DNA of 64,000 nucleotides from Christensenellaceae bacterium (GTDB lineage Bacteria; Bacillota; Clostridia; Christensenellales; Christensenellaceae), in contig AP025580.1 of NCBI GenBank assembly GCA_022846035.1, positions 2,604,001 to 2,668,000 of the forward strand, read 5' to 3'. Made by a program: the position numbers and the translations under genes. The notes beneath the pieces are model-generated. The model made no database searches and had not been told where the DNA came from. It was given only the letters and a program-made list of their open reading frames with translations. Each line of letters opens with the position of its first letter. Position 1 is the first letter of the stretch. Positions 24,727 through 33,798 of the stretch are shown one piece after another.

Positions 24727-27045
24727 TCAAATGTTCCAAATTTCGCGGGCGTATTCTCCGATCGTCCGGTCGCTGGAAAAAAACGCGCTGTGGGCCACAT
24801 TCCAAAGGCACTTCCTGCCGAAAGCCATGCGGTCTTTCGTATCGTAGATTGCGCGCAGCTTCTGGTTGACATAATCCTCAAAATCGAGCAGCAGCTTGTA
24901 TTTGTCCGCCTGCTGACAGTACGTACCGTTCAGCAGCATATCGTAGATCGCCCGAAACATGCCCGTATCCCCGTCCGAAAAGGTGCCGTTTACGAGCGTA
25001 TCCACTACGCGGCGTAAGCGTTCGTTGTTTTGGTATATCTCCATCGGGTTGTACGTACACTCGATCCTGCTTAAATCTTCCACGCGCGCCCCGAAAATAT
25101 AGTTGTTTTCAAAGCCCGCTTCCCGCACGATTTCCACATTTGCGCCGTCGTACGTTCCCAGCGTCACCGCGCCGTTCATCATGAACTTCATGTTGCCCGT
25201 ACCAGACGCTTCCGTTCCCGCCGTTGATATTTGCTCGGAAATATCCGCCGCCGGCACCAGCTTTTCCGCGTAGGAAACGTCGTAATTGGAGACAAAAACG
25301 ACTTGCAGGACATCGTTTACCGCCGGATCCTCGCTGACTACACGGCTGATCTCGTTGATATATTTGATGATTCCCTTCGCGATATAGTATCCCGGCGCCG
25401 CCTTGGAGCCAAAGATAAACGTTGTTCGCGGAAAATCCGTAAGCTCACCGCTTTTAAGGCGAAAATAGATGTCCACAATTGAAAACGCGTTCAGCAATTG
25501 CCGTTTATACTCGTGCAGGCGTTTGATCTGAATATCGAATACCGAATCCGAGCGCACGGCGATTTTATCGCGCTTATAAATATACTGCGCCAGCTTGTCT
25601 TTGCGAACCTGTTTGGCCTGGTTAAAACGGCGCACGAAATCATCGTCCCCAATAAAGGGTTCGATCTCCCTGATCTGCCCGAAATCCTTGACCCAGCCCC
25701 AGCCGATCTTTTCCGAAATCAGCTCGGAAAGTTCCGGATCGCACAGCGCCAGCCACCTGCGCTGCGTTACACCGTTCGTTTTATTGGAAAAACGTTCGGG
25801 AAACCATTCATACCAGTTATGAAGAACTTTTTCTTTCAAAAGCTCGGTATGGATCGCCGCCACACCGTTGACTTTTTGGGAAGCGTAAACAGCGAGCCGC
25901 GCCATATGGACCGCCCCGTTGTGCAAAATTTCCAGCTCGCAAACATCCCTGCCCCCCGCCTCTGCGAGCAGCCTGTCGTTTATCAGCACCACGATCTCGT
26001 AAAGCTCGGGCAGCATTTCGCGGAACAGATCAATGTTCCACGTTTCCAGCGCCTCCGCCATGATTGTATGGTTGGTATAGGAAAACACATTCCGCGCGAT
26101 TAAAAACGCGTCCTCAAACTCCACGCCCTCCTTACCCAGCAGGCGGATCAGCTCCGGAATCGCGATCACCGGATGCGTATCGTTTAATTGGATCGCGTGA
26201 TATTTGGCAAAATCCCGAATATCGCACGCATAATCGCGCCGGTAAGTACGCAATAGGTCTTTTAGCGACGCGCTGGTAAAGAAATATTCCTGCTTTAAAC
26301 GAAGCTGCTTTCCCTCATAGGTGCTGTCGTTCGGGTAAAGGACGCGGGTAATCATTTCCGCGTTATTTTTCTCTTCCACCGCTCCCGCATAATCGCCGTT
26401 ATTAAATTTCTGGAAATCAAATTCGCACAGCGCTTCCGCCTGCCATAAGCGCAGCGTGTTTACCTGCCTGCCGCCGTAACCGATGACCGGCATATCGTAA
26501 GGCACGGCTTTGACGTCCTGTCCACGAAAGGAAACGGTTACGCTTTCGTCTTCCCGCCGCAAAAACCACGGGTCGGTATCGCTTTTCCAGTCGTCCGCGA
26601 CTTCCACCTGAAAGCCGTTTTCAATTTTCTGGCGGAAAAGCCCGTTTTTATATTTGATACCATACCCGATAAGCGGCAGGCCCATTGTCGCCGCAGAATC
26701 CAGAAAGCAGGCCGCCAGTCTTCCCAGTCCACCGTTTCCGATGGCGGCGTCCTCCACATCCTCCAGCTTCTTGATGTCCACGCCTAGGCCGAGCAGCTCC
26801 TCTTTCAGCTCCTTTAACCATCCCAGCGCGTACAGGTTATTGAATACCATGCGCCCAATCAGGTATTCGGCCGAAAAATAGTACGCTTTACGCTTCTGTG
26901 AATCCCGCTCTTTGTTCCATGCGGGAGATACTTCCTCTATGACAGCCTTGGCAAGCGCGGCGTGCAATTCCATGACGCTGGCGTCGCAAAGCTGCTTTTG
27001 CATATCATCATTCATAATATGTTCTACTCGTTCTAATGCTTTCAT
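24727..27045 (-). CDS. glgP: Glycogen/maltodextrin phosphorylase
   Basis: A 772-residue PLP-dependent phosphorylase that releases glucose-1-phosphate from alpha-1,4-glucans. The PLP lysine lies in EASGTGNMKFMMNGA (near residue 620), and DGANVEI and RIHEYKRQ-like RLHEYKRQLLN motifs are present, as is ENGF/VADDW substrate region near residue 160. It is slightly shorter than the usual 800-plus residues, with a compact N-terminus lacking allosteric extensions. It is a single gene here; no glycogen synthesis genes are adjacent. Confidence 0.95.
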   Translation of the reverse strand: MKALERVEHIMNDDMQKQLCDASVMELHAALAKAVIEEVSPAWNKERDSQKRKAYYFSAEYLIGRMVFNNLYALGWLKELKEELLGLGVDIKKLEDVEDAAIGNGGLGRLAACFLDSAATMGLPLIGYGIKYKNGLFRQKIENGFQVEVADDWKSDTDPWFLRREDESVTVSFRGQDVKAVPYDMPVIGYGGRQVNTLRLWQAEALCEFDFQKFNNGDYAGAVEEKNNAEMITRVLYPNDSTYEGKQLRLKQEYFFTSASLKDLLRTYRRDYACDIRDFAKYHAIQLNDTHPVIAIPELIRLLGKEGVEFEDAFLIARNVFSYTNHTIMAEALETWNIDLFREMLPELYEIVVLINDRLLAEAGGRDVCELEILHNGAVHMARLAVYASQKVNGVAAIHTELLKEKVLHNWYEWFPERFSNKTNGVTQRRWLALCDPELSELISEKIGWGWVKDFGQIREIEPFIGDDDFVRRFNQAKQVRKDKLAQYIYKRDKIAVRSDSVFDIQIKRLHEYKRQLLNAFSIVDIYFRLKSGELTDFPRTTFIFGSKAAPGYYIAKGIIKYINEISRVVSEDPAVNDVLQVVFVSNYDVSYAEKLVPAADISEQISTAGTEASGTGNMKFMMNGAVTLGTYDGANVEIVREAGFENNYIFGARVEDLSRIECTYNPMEIYQNNERLRRVVDTLVNGTFSDGDTGMFRAIYDMLLNGTYCQQADKYKLLLDFEDYVNQKLRAIYDTKDRMAFGRKCLWNVAHSAFFSSDRTIGEYAREIWNI

Positions 27046-27179
27046 TCGTTCTCCTTACTTTTGCCGCCGTTTTTCTGCAATGAAAATATGCGAATTATAG
27101 CATTTATAAACTATTTTGTCAAACAAAATGCTTCTTTTACAAGGCGGCCTGAAATCTTTCGTTTTTTTGCGGAATTTGA

Positions 27180-27233
27180 TTGACGAACCAGCCCGCCATG
27201 CTATAATAAAACATGTGACTGACCAGCCAGTCA
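27180..27233 (+). promoter_or_regulatory. Promoter and TetR-type operator of the RND exporter operon
   Basis: TTGACG (27180-27185) and TATAAT (27202-27207) are 16 bases apart. Directly downstream, over the expected start of transcription, lies TGACTGACCAGCCAGTCA (27216-27233), an inverted repeat TGACTG-N6-CAGTCA. The second gene of this operon encodes a TetR-family regulator, the likely ligand of this site. Confidence 0.75.
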
Positions 27234-27304
27234 TTTTTATTGATCGCAGCGCATCTGTTAGGCAGACACGGCGTGCGCAACGGATTACGGAGGAAATTAC
27301 ATCT

Positions 27305-30300
27305 ATGTCAAAGTTCAGCGTAAAAAAGCCTATGACCATTTTTGTGGCGGTCGTCCTCGTGTGTATACTCGGTTTTATCTCTTTCACAAGCATGCGCACG
27401 GACCTGCTTCCCAAAATGGATCTTCCTTATGTTATGGTTCTCACGACCTACCCCGGCGCAAGCCCTGAAAAGATCGAGCAGACTGTGACCAAGCCTTTGG
27501 AGCAGACCCTTGCCACCACCAGCGGCATTAAAAACGTAACCAGTACATCAAACGAAAACAGCAGTATGGTGCTGCTAGAATTTACGCAGGGTACGAACAT
27601 GGACAGCGCCATGATCGAAATGAGCGGCAAAATCGATATGGTCAAGGGCAGTCTTGACGACGCCGTGGGCACGCCTACGCTGCTCAAGATCAATCCGGAC
27701 ATCATGCCGGTCATGATCGCCAGCGTAGACATTGACGGCCAGGATATTAAGGAAACTTCAAAAGCCGTATCGGATACCATTCTTCCCGAATTCGAGCGTA
27801 TCGACGGCGTAGCCTCCGTCAGCGCGACCGGTCTTGTGGAGGACTCTATTGCCGTCACGCTAGACCAGGACAAGATCGACGAGCTGAATCGCCGCGTGCT
27901 TGCATCAGTAGATGAAAAGCTTGCCGAGGCGCAGGAAAAAATCGACGAAGCCAAAAAACAGATCGAAAGCGGCAAAAGCCAGCTAAACGACATGAGTCAA
28001 TCAAAGGCGCAGGAACTTGTGGACGCCGGACTGCAGCTTTCGGCAGGACGCGGGCAGCTTGAAAGCGCGATTGCGAGCCTGCCGCAAATGCAAAAGGAGC
28101 TGGAAGCGCAGCTTGCGGATTTGCAGGCCCAGAGAAACGATTTGGCCGCCCAGCTTGCAGATGCAACCGCTGGACGCGATGCGCTTTCCTCACAGATTGC
28201 CGCCCTGATTGCGGCGGGGCAACCCGTTCCGCAGCAATTAACAGACCAGCTGAATACGCTTGACGCGGGTATCGCGCAGCTTACGGACGGCCTTTCCCAG
28301 CTCGACGCGGGTATCGCGCAGCTTACGGACGGCATTGCGCAAATCCCTGCCCAAAAAGCACAACTGGAAGAAAAACTGAGTCAGCTTGACGAAGGCGAAA
28401 AACAGATCGAGTCCGGCAAAATGGCACTTACCACCGGAATCGCCCAGGCTTCCGGCCAGCTCGCGGGCGGCGAGGCGCAGCTAAGCGCGCAGGAGCAGGA
28501 ATTTGAGCAGCAAAAAGACGCGGCCTATCAGCAGGCGGGGCTTGACGGCAAGATCACACAGGATACAGTGGGCCAGATCCTTTCTGCGGAGAACTTTTCC
28601 ATGCCCGCAGGGTATATCCAGGACGGACAGGAAAAATTCCTCGTCAAGGTAGGCGACCAGTTCAAGGATATTGATGAGATCAGCAACCTTGTACTCTTTG
28701 ATATTCCCACAGGCGATATTGGGCAGGTCCGGCTTAAGGATATTGCGACCGTTGAAATGACGGATAACAGAGACGATCTTTATGCGAAGATCAACGGCAA
28801 CGACGGTATTCTAATGACTTTCCAGAAACAGAGCACAGCCTCTACCACAGAGGTTTCGGAGCGCCTTAATGCAACGATCAAAACGTTGGAAGCGCAAAAC
28901 CCGAACCTGCACATCACGACTTTAAACGACCAGGGCGTGTATATCAACATTGTGCTGGATTCCGTCCTTAATAACCTGCTTTTGGGCGGTATCCTTGCGG
29001 TTATCATCCTGTTCTTGTTCCTGAAAGATATTAAGCCCACGATTATCGTGGCGATCAGTATCCCATTCAGCCTTTTAGCGGCTCTTACGCTCATGTATTT
29101 TACCGGCGTTACCTTAAACGTTATCTCCCTCGCCGGCCTCGCCCTCGGCGTAGGTATGCTTGTGGATAACAGCATCGTCGTGATCGAGAATATTTACCGC
29201 CTGCGCGCGCTTGGCGTCTCTCCCGCCAAAGCGGCGATCAAGGGCGCGTCACAGGTCGCGGGCGCCATCGCCGCATCCACGCTGACAACAGTTTGCGTAT
29301 TTCTCCCAATCGTATTTACCGAGGGACTGACCCGCCAGCTTTTCGCGGACATGGGCCTTACCATTGCTTTCTCGCTGCTCGCGAGCCTGATCATCGCGCT
29401 CACGCTTGTTCCCGCGCTGGGCTCTACGATGATGAAGAACACCAAGGAAAAAAAGCACAAATGGTTCGATCGATTCACGGCCGGATATGAAAAACTTTTA
29501 TCCGGCGCGTTAAAGCGCAAATGGATCGTCGTCGTGCTGGTGGTAGGTCTTTTTGTCTTCAGCGTGGCCAGCGTATTTTCCATGGGTACGTCGCTGATGC
29601 CCAAGATGGACAGCAACGAAATCATGATTACCATGAATATGCCCAAAGACAGTACCACACAGCAGACGCGCGATATGAGCGATGAAATCCTCGCGCGGCT
29701 GACCGAAGTTCCCGATGTTAAGACCATCGGCGCGATGGAAGGCGGAACCATGTCGATCCTCGGCGGCGGTTCTTCGGGCAGCAACAATACCAGTATGATG
29801 ATGTACGCCGTGTTAAACGACGATAAAACGCATACCAGCGCGCAGGTCGCTCAGATGATGCGCGATCAGGTCGCCGATCTTCCCGCGACCGTGGAAATAA
29901 GCGACTCCACTATGGATATGTCCGCGCTCTCTGGCTCCGGCCTCGAGGTGGTGCTTAAGGGCGGCGACCTCGATACCTTAAAAGCGATCGCGCAGGATAT
30001 GACGGACCTGATGGAGCAAACCGAGGGCCTTGCCAACATTGATAACGGCCTCAATGCCGCCTCGCAGGAAACGCGTATCACCGTCGACAAAAACAAGGCT
30101 ATGGAATACAGCCTCACGGTAGCGCAGATATACCAGCAGATCGCCGCCGAGCTTTCCGCCGGCCAAACGGCCACCACCGTGACTTTCGAAACGCAGGACT
30201 ATCCCGTCATCGTGAAAAACAGCCCTCAGGACGCTATTTCCCTGGATAAGCTGAGCGACTTTGTTCTCAAAGGCACCAAGGACGGCGAGGAAGCGGAAGT

Positions 30301-31060
30301 GAGGCTTGCAGAGATCGCGCAGGTATCGCAGGAGCAAAGCCTTACCGCCATCAACCACGACGGCCAGGTACGCACCATGTCGATCACAGCCGAGGTAGAC
30401 GCAGACCACAATATCGGCCTTGTCAGCCGCGACTTTTCACAGAAATTGAATGGTTACGCTGTTCCCGAGGGATACAGCGTGGAGATCGCGGGCGAGAACC
30501 AGACGATTATGGATACGTTTTCCAACCTGATCTACATGTTCCTGCTAGCGGTTGTGCTCATCTACCTGATCATGGTCGCGCAGTTCCAGTCCTTAAAATC
30601 GCCGTTTATCATCTTGTTCACCATTCCCCTGGCGTTTACAGGCGGCCTGCTCGCCCTGCTGCTGACGGGTATGGACCTCAGCATGATCGCGCTGCTCGGG
30701 TTCCTGATCCTTGCGGGTATCGTCGTCAACAACGGGATTGTATTTGTGGATTACGTCAACCAACTGCGGCTGTCCGGAATTGAAAAGAACGAGGCATTGC
30801 TGCGGGCAGGGAAAGCGCGTATCCGCCCGATTCTGATGACGGCCCTAACGACCGTGCTCGGTCTTGTGCCCCTGGCCTTCGGTATGGGCCAGGGCGCGGA
30901 GATGCTCCAGCCCATGGCGGCGGTGACCATCGGCGGGCTTATTTACGCTACTTTCATGACATTGTTCTTTGTTCCCGTCATGTACGACGGCATGAACAAA
31001 AGGCCATTGAAGCCCGTGTTGCTTGAGGAGGGTCTTGACGATGACATCCCCGAAATATAA
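27305..31060 (+). CDS. RND (HAE1/SwrC-type) efflux permease with a coiled-coil insertion
   Basis: A 1251-residue proton-driven exporter. It starts at the ATG behind GGAGG (27289-27293); the frame is open further upstream but lacks signals. Membrane blocks follow the AcrB pattern: one early helix (residues about 8-28), helices at about 555-700 with LGVGMLVDNSIVVIENIYR, and a late block with ILAGIVVNNGIVFVDYVNQLR. A hydrophilic insert at about residues 195-410 is rich in coiled-coil heptads and QLxxG repeats. No membrane-fusion or outer-membrane partner is nearby, as in Gram-positive SwrC systems. Probably exports amphiphiles or drugs. Confidence 0.92.
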   Translation: MSKFSVKKPMTIFVAVVLVCILGFISFTSMRTDLLPKMDLPYVMVLTTYPGASPEKIEQTVTKPLEQTLATTSGIKNVTSTSNENSSMVLLEFTQGTNMDSAMIEMSGKIDMVKGSLDDAVGTPTLLKINPDIMPVMIASVDIDGQDIKETSKAVSDTILPEFERIDGVASVSATGLVEDSIAVTLDQDKIDELNRRVLASVDEKLAEAQEKIDEAKKQIESGKSQLNDMSQSKAQELVDAGLQLSAGRGQLESAIASLPQMQKELEAQLADLQAQRNDLAAQLADATAGRDALSSQIAALIAAGQPVPQQLTDQLNTLDAGIAQLTDGLSQLDAGIAQLTDGIAQIPAQKAQLEEKLSQLDEGEKQIESGKMALTTGIAQASGQLAGGEAQLSAQEQEFEQQKDAAYQQAGLDGKITQDTVGQILSAENFSMPAGYIQDGQEKFLVKVGDQFKDIDEISNLVLFDIPTGDIGQVRLKDIATVEMTDNRDDLYAKINGNDGILMTFQKQSTASTTEVSERLNATIKTLEAQNPNLHITTLNDQGVYINIVLDSVLNNLLLGGILAVIILFLFLKDIKPTIIVAISIPFSLLAALTLMYFTGVTLNVISLAGLALGVGMLVDNSIVVIENIYRLRALGVSPAKAAIKGASQVAGAIAASTLTTVCVFLPIVFTEGLTRQLFADMGLTIAFSLLASLIIALTLVPALGSTMMKNTKEKKHKWFDRFTAGYEKLLSGALKRKWIVVVLVVGLFVFSVASVFSMGTSLMPKMDSNEIMITMNMPKDSTTQQTRDMSDEILARLTEVPDVKTIGAMEGGTMSILGGGSSGSNNTSMMMYAVLNDDKTHTSAQVAQMMRDQVADLPATVEISDSTMDMSALSGSGLEVVLKGGDLDTLKAIAQDMTDLMEQTEGLANIDNGLNAASQETRITVDKNKAMEYSLTVAQIYQQIAAELSAGQTATTVTFETQDYPVIVKNSPQDAISLDKLSDFVLKGTKDGEEAEVRLAEIAQVSQEQSLTAINHDGQVRTMSITAEVDADHNIGLVSRDFSQKLNGYAVPEGYSVEIAGENQTIMDTFSNLIYMFLLAVVLIYLIMVAQFQSLKSPFIILFTIPLAFTGGLLALLLTGMDLSMIALLGFLILAGIVVNNGIVFVDYVNQLRLSGIEKNEALLRAGKARIRPILMTALTTVLGLVPLAFGMGQGAEMLQPMAAVTIGGLIYATFMTLFFVPVMYDGMNKRPLKPVLLEEGLDDDIPEI
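28259..28342 (+). repeat. 42-bp tandem duplication inside the RND coiled-coil insert
   Basis: Two successive 42-base units encode LDAGIAQLTDGLSQ and LDAGIAQLTDGIAQ (residues about 319-346). The first 33 bases are almost identical between units, which suggests recent duplication. Confidence 0.9.
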
Positions 31061-31649
31061 GGAAAAAGAGCTCACCATCATGCGCGCGCTTTTGAGCCTG
31101 ATCAGCAACGGTGCGAGTATCGGCGAAATTAAAGCTTCGGATATTGCACGCGAAGCGGGCCTTGGCAAGGGAACGCTTTATAATTATTTTGCATCCAAAG
31201 AAGATATTTTTGCCAAGACGATCATCTACAGTATCCACACTCAGCTTTTCGCGATCTTTGAGCAAATGCGGCGCTTTGATACTTTCCGCGATAAATGCTA
31301 TACCGTATTGCGCGTCGTCAATGAAATCATCATGAACAAAAATTCGGATTTCCATCTGGTTTTGTTCAATGTAGGCGGGAAAGATATGAAGCAGTTTTTT
31401 GATGGCGACCTGTCCTTTGTACAGGAATACCTGTCCATGATTCATAAACGGGTACTGCTGCTCGCGCGGCTGGGCGCCAGCGAAGGCGTTATCCTGCCCG
31501 TTGTGGACGAGGAATATACTTACAGCGTCTTTGCCGGCGCGCTCATGAGCTTTATCCATGCGCGCTGCCGGTGCGAAACGGCGGATGAGCAAACGATATG
31601 CGCGGCAATGGATAATGCCTATCAAATGCTTTTAAAGGCGCTCAATTAA
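31041..31649 (+). CDS. TetR family regulator of the RND exporter
   Basis: A 202-residue protein with an N-terminal TetR helix-turn-helix, IKASDIAREAGLGKGTLYNYF, then SKEDIF and a helical ligand domain. I chose the ATG at 31041 behind GAGGAGGG; it overlaps the end of the exporter gene by 20 bases, so the two are translated together. It probably represses its own operon through the palindrome at 27216-27233. Confidence 0.9.
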   Translation: MTSPKYKEKELTIMRALLSLISNGASIGEIKASDIAREAGLGKGTLYNYFASKEDIFAKTIIYSIHTQLFAIFEQMRRFDTFRDKCYTVLRVVNEIIMNKNSDFHLVLFNVGGKDMKQFFDGDLSFVQEYLSMIHKRVLLLARLGASEGVILPVVDEEYTYSVFAGALMSFIHARCRCETADEQTICAAMDNAYQMLLKALN

Positions 31650-31656
31650 AGCTATC

Positions 31657-31720
31657 AAAAAGGACTGCGCTTTAGACGGCCCCCCCAAAAAAGGACATTG
31701 AGAAAAAAGGCCTCCTATCG
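31657..31720 (+). repeat. Left terminal inverted repeat of the insertion sequence
   Basis: Aligns with the reverse complement of 32922-32987 over its whole length, with conserved blocks GGACTGCGC, TAGACGG and AAAAAAGG. Confidence 0.8.
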
Positions 31721-31747
31721 TAGGATAATAACGATAGGAGGTTTTTT
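31711..31747 (+). terminator. Hairpin with T-run covering the transposase ribosome binding site
   Basis: CCTCCTATCG (31711-31720) pairs perfectly with CGATAGGAGG (31732-31741) and is followed by six T. The 3' arm contains AGGAGG, the ribosome binding site of orfA, eight bases before its ATG. Read-through transcripts from outside should both terminate here and hide the site. Confidence 0.85.
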
Positions 31748-31749
31748 GT

Positions 31750-32037
31750 ATGGGAAAGCACTATGGAAAGCAGATCATAGAAACTGTAATGAAGAAAAAG
31801 GAGCAAGGACTGACACACCGTGAAATAGGAGAAGAGTATGGATTAAGCAAGACACAAATTAAAAAATTAGTAGAACGATACAATAGAAAAAACAGAATAT
31901 GGAACATGCCGAAAAAACGTGGACGTCCACGAATACGTCCAATATCAACCGAAGCAGAGTATCGAGATAGGATTAAGCAATTAGAAATGGAAGTGGAACT
32001 GTATCGGTCTTTTCTTCAAGCTGCTGGAAGGATGTGA
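31750..32037 (+). CDS. IS3-family transposase OrfA (helix-turn-helix subunit)
   Basis: A 95-residue basic protein. HREIGEEYGLSKTQIKKLVERY (residues about 24-45) is a helix-turn-helix, and the C-terminal half (YRDRIKQLEMEVELYRSFL) is a leucine-zipper-like coiled coil, as in OrfA proteins of IS3/IS150 elements. It ends in GTGA, where its stop overlaps the start of OrfB. Confidence 0.88.
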   Translation: MGKHYGKQIIETVMKKKEQGLTHREIGEEYGLSKTQIKKLVERYNRKNRIWNMPKKRGRPRIRPISTEAEYRDRIKQLEMEVELYRSFLQAAGRM

Positions 32038-32906
32038 GTGCAAAGGTAAAGTATGCAGCGATCGAAAAGCATCATAACAAATATTCCGTGAAGCTGATGT
32101 GCCGTTTCTTTGAGGTTTCGCGCAGCGGATATTACAGTTGGCGTTCCCGCCAAGGCGATACTGATCGGGACGCTGTGATTGGACGACTGATACAACAATG
32201 TCAGCAGCAAACCAAACAGACCTATGGGTATAGGCGCGTAAGATTATGGCTTAAGCGGGAGCACGGTCTTTGCATAAACCACAAGGCTGTACTGCGTGTG
32301 ATGCGCAAATATGGATTGCTTGCGGTAATCCGCAGGCCGAGGCCGCTATACCAAAGGCAACGGCAGATGATGGTATATGCAAATCGCCTTAACCGTCACT
32401 TCTCGGCTGAACAGCCAAATCAGAAATGGGTGACCGACATCAGCTATATCAAAACCAAAGAGGGAACGTTGTATCTATCTATGATCAAAGATTTGTATGA
32501 TCATTTCATTGTGTCATATGATATGGGTACCGTGCAGGACAACGCGCTTGTCTACAGAACGATCCAAAAAGCAGTGCGAAGCCTACCTTGCGGAAAGAAA
32601 AAGGTCGCTGATGGACTCATCCTCCACAGCGACCAGGGGTTCCAATACACGTCCCACGGGTATTCAAACCTACTTAAACAATATTCTATTACGCCGTCTA
32701 TGTCAAGACCTGGAACGCCGCTTGATAACGCGCCGGCTGAGAACTTTTTCGGTATGCTCAAAAGCGAGTGGATTCGCCGCCAAAAAATCCAAACAATGAA
32801 AGACGCAAAAATGTTGATACATGAATACATACATTTTTATAATTTTGAACGTATCCAAACGAAGAACGGTCACACTCCTTTTGAAATCAGGAGTATGACC
32901 GTGTAA
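32034..32906 (+). CDS. IS3-family transposase OrfB (DDE integrase domain)
   Basis: A 290-residue protein starting at GTG with a GGAAGG box. It has the HTH_21 region (YGYRRVRLWLKREHG) and an rve integrase core: WVTDISYIKTKEGTLYLS gives the first Asp, ILHSDQGFQYTS the second, and APAENFFGMLKSEW the Glu, completing the DDE triad. It is in the -1 frame relative to OrfA. I see no clear slippery heptamer in the 60-base overlap of open frames, so coupling by the GTGA junction is as likely as frameshift fusion. Confidence 0.93.
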   Translation: MSAKVKYAAIEKHHNKYSVKLMCRFFEVSRSGYYSWRSRQGDTDRDAVIGRLIQQCQQQTKQTYGYRRVRLWLKREHGLCINHKAVLRVMRKYGLLAVIRRPRPLYQRQRQMMVYANRLNRHFSAEQPNQKWVTDISYIKTKEGTLYLSMIKDLYDHFIVSYDMGTVQDNALVYRTIQKAVRSLPCGKKKVADGLILHSDQGFQYTSHGYSNLLKQYSITPSMSRPGTPLDNAPAENFFGMLKSEWIRRQKIQTMKDAKMLIHEYIHFYNFERIQTKNGHTPFEIRSMTV

Positions 32907-32921
32907 TCTTTAGCTTTCCTG

Positions 32922-32987
32922 CGATAGCCCCTTTTTTCTTTGTCCGTTCTTCCGGGTTCCGTCTACTTTCGCGCAGTCCTTTTTTTA
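32922..32987 (-). repeat. Right terminal inverted repeat of the insertion sequence
   Basis: Mirror of 31657-31720. Its outer T-run supplies the TAA stop codon of the neighbouring HAD gene at 32985-32987. Confidence 0.8.
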
Positions 32988-33638
32988 ATCCAATATTGTC
33001 AGCAGCTCGGGAAACTCGTGCGCCACATACGTCGGTGAAAACTTCTCTACTACCTCCCGTGGGTCTGCGGCCCAGCCGATATTCGTTGCCGCGAGACACG
33101 AATCCCAGCCCGCCGCGTTAGCGATTTCGATGTCTCTTCCGGCATCGCCAACGAGCAAGATACTACCTTGCGCGCAATGCTTATCCCGTACGTATCCGCA
33201 GCGTTTTTCCTTGTCCGATTCATGCTGCGTCGCGCCTTCGACCGCCTCGAAGCAGTCCTTAAGGCCGTGCACGGCCAAAATCCTTTCCGCAAGCGGCTGC
33301 AGCGAATTAGTCACCACGCTCATGCGGTATCCGCGGTTTTTTAGTTCTACGAACACCTCTTTCGCGCCGTCCGCCAAAGGGATCGCGCGGATGAGGTCGT
33401 CGACGTCATGCGCGTAAAAGTCCCACAGCTTTTCATAAACCTCGTCGATACGCGCAGCCGGCACGCCGATATTATGGAAAAAATCCTCAATCGTAAAACC
33501 CATTCCGAGGATCGTATCCCCCAGCTTCACGTCGATCTTGTACCGGTCAAAAAAACGGCGGTATGCGCTTATGTGAAAATGCGCGGAATCGATAAACGTT
33601 CCGTCCATATCGAACATCAGCAAATCATATTTTGGCAT
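32985..33638 (-). CDS. HAD superfamily phosphatase (phosphoglycolate phosphatase-like)
   Basis: A 217-residue HAD hydrolase. Motif I is FDMDGTFIDS (residues about 8-17), motif II SVVTNS, and motif IV LLVGDAGRDIEIANAAG. The cap domain follows motif I, as in subfamily I phosphatases such as Gph. Start chosen at 33638, behind AAGGAG; upstream codons lack a ribosome binding site. Its stop codon lies in the end of the insertion sequence, so the last residues may have been altered by the insertion. Confidence 0.88.
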   Translation of the reverse strand: MPKYDLLMFDMDGTFIDSAHFHISAYRRFFDRYKIDVKLGDTILGMGFTIEDFFHNIGVPAARIDEVYEKLWDFYAHDVDDLIRAIPLADGAKEVFVELKNRGYRMSVVTNSLQPLAERILAVHGLKDCFEAVEGATQHESDKEKRCGYVRDKHCAQGSILLVGDAGRDIEIANAAGWDSCLAATNIGWAADPREVVEKFSPTYVAHEFPELLTILD

Positions 33639-33798
33639 TGCAAGCTCCTTTTTGATGATTTCCGCGCGAAGCGTACATGCGTACCATACCACAGTCTCTC
33701 CCCGTCCGTCAACCGTGCCGTTTCCATTGACCCTCTTTTGACGCGGGTATATAATAATGAAGAGTCATACAAAAGAAATTTTAACGGAGGCACTGACC

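Larger units (their letters stand above)
31657..32987 (+). mobile_element. IS3-family insertion sequence, about 1.33 kb
   Basis: Two overlapping transposase frames lie between imperfect terminal inverted repeats of about 65 bases. The outer ends both read AAAAAGGACTGCGC inward, then a TAGACGG block and a GGACA-AG-AAAAAAGG block, with a three-base gap difference. Both frames are intact, so the copy may be active. It inserted between the TetR gene and the HAD hydrolase gene; I could not define a target duplication. Confidence 0.88.

Noticed and set aside
27116-27304. Longer N-terminus for the RND exporter
   Set aside because: The extra 63 codons span the promoter and TetR operator and would lie upstream of the GGAGG box.
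32000-32040. Programmed -1 frameshift fusing OrfA and OrfB
   Set aside because: Frames have the right relation, but I find no convincing slippery heptamer; GTGA coupling explains it equally well.
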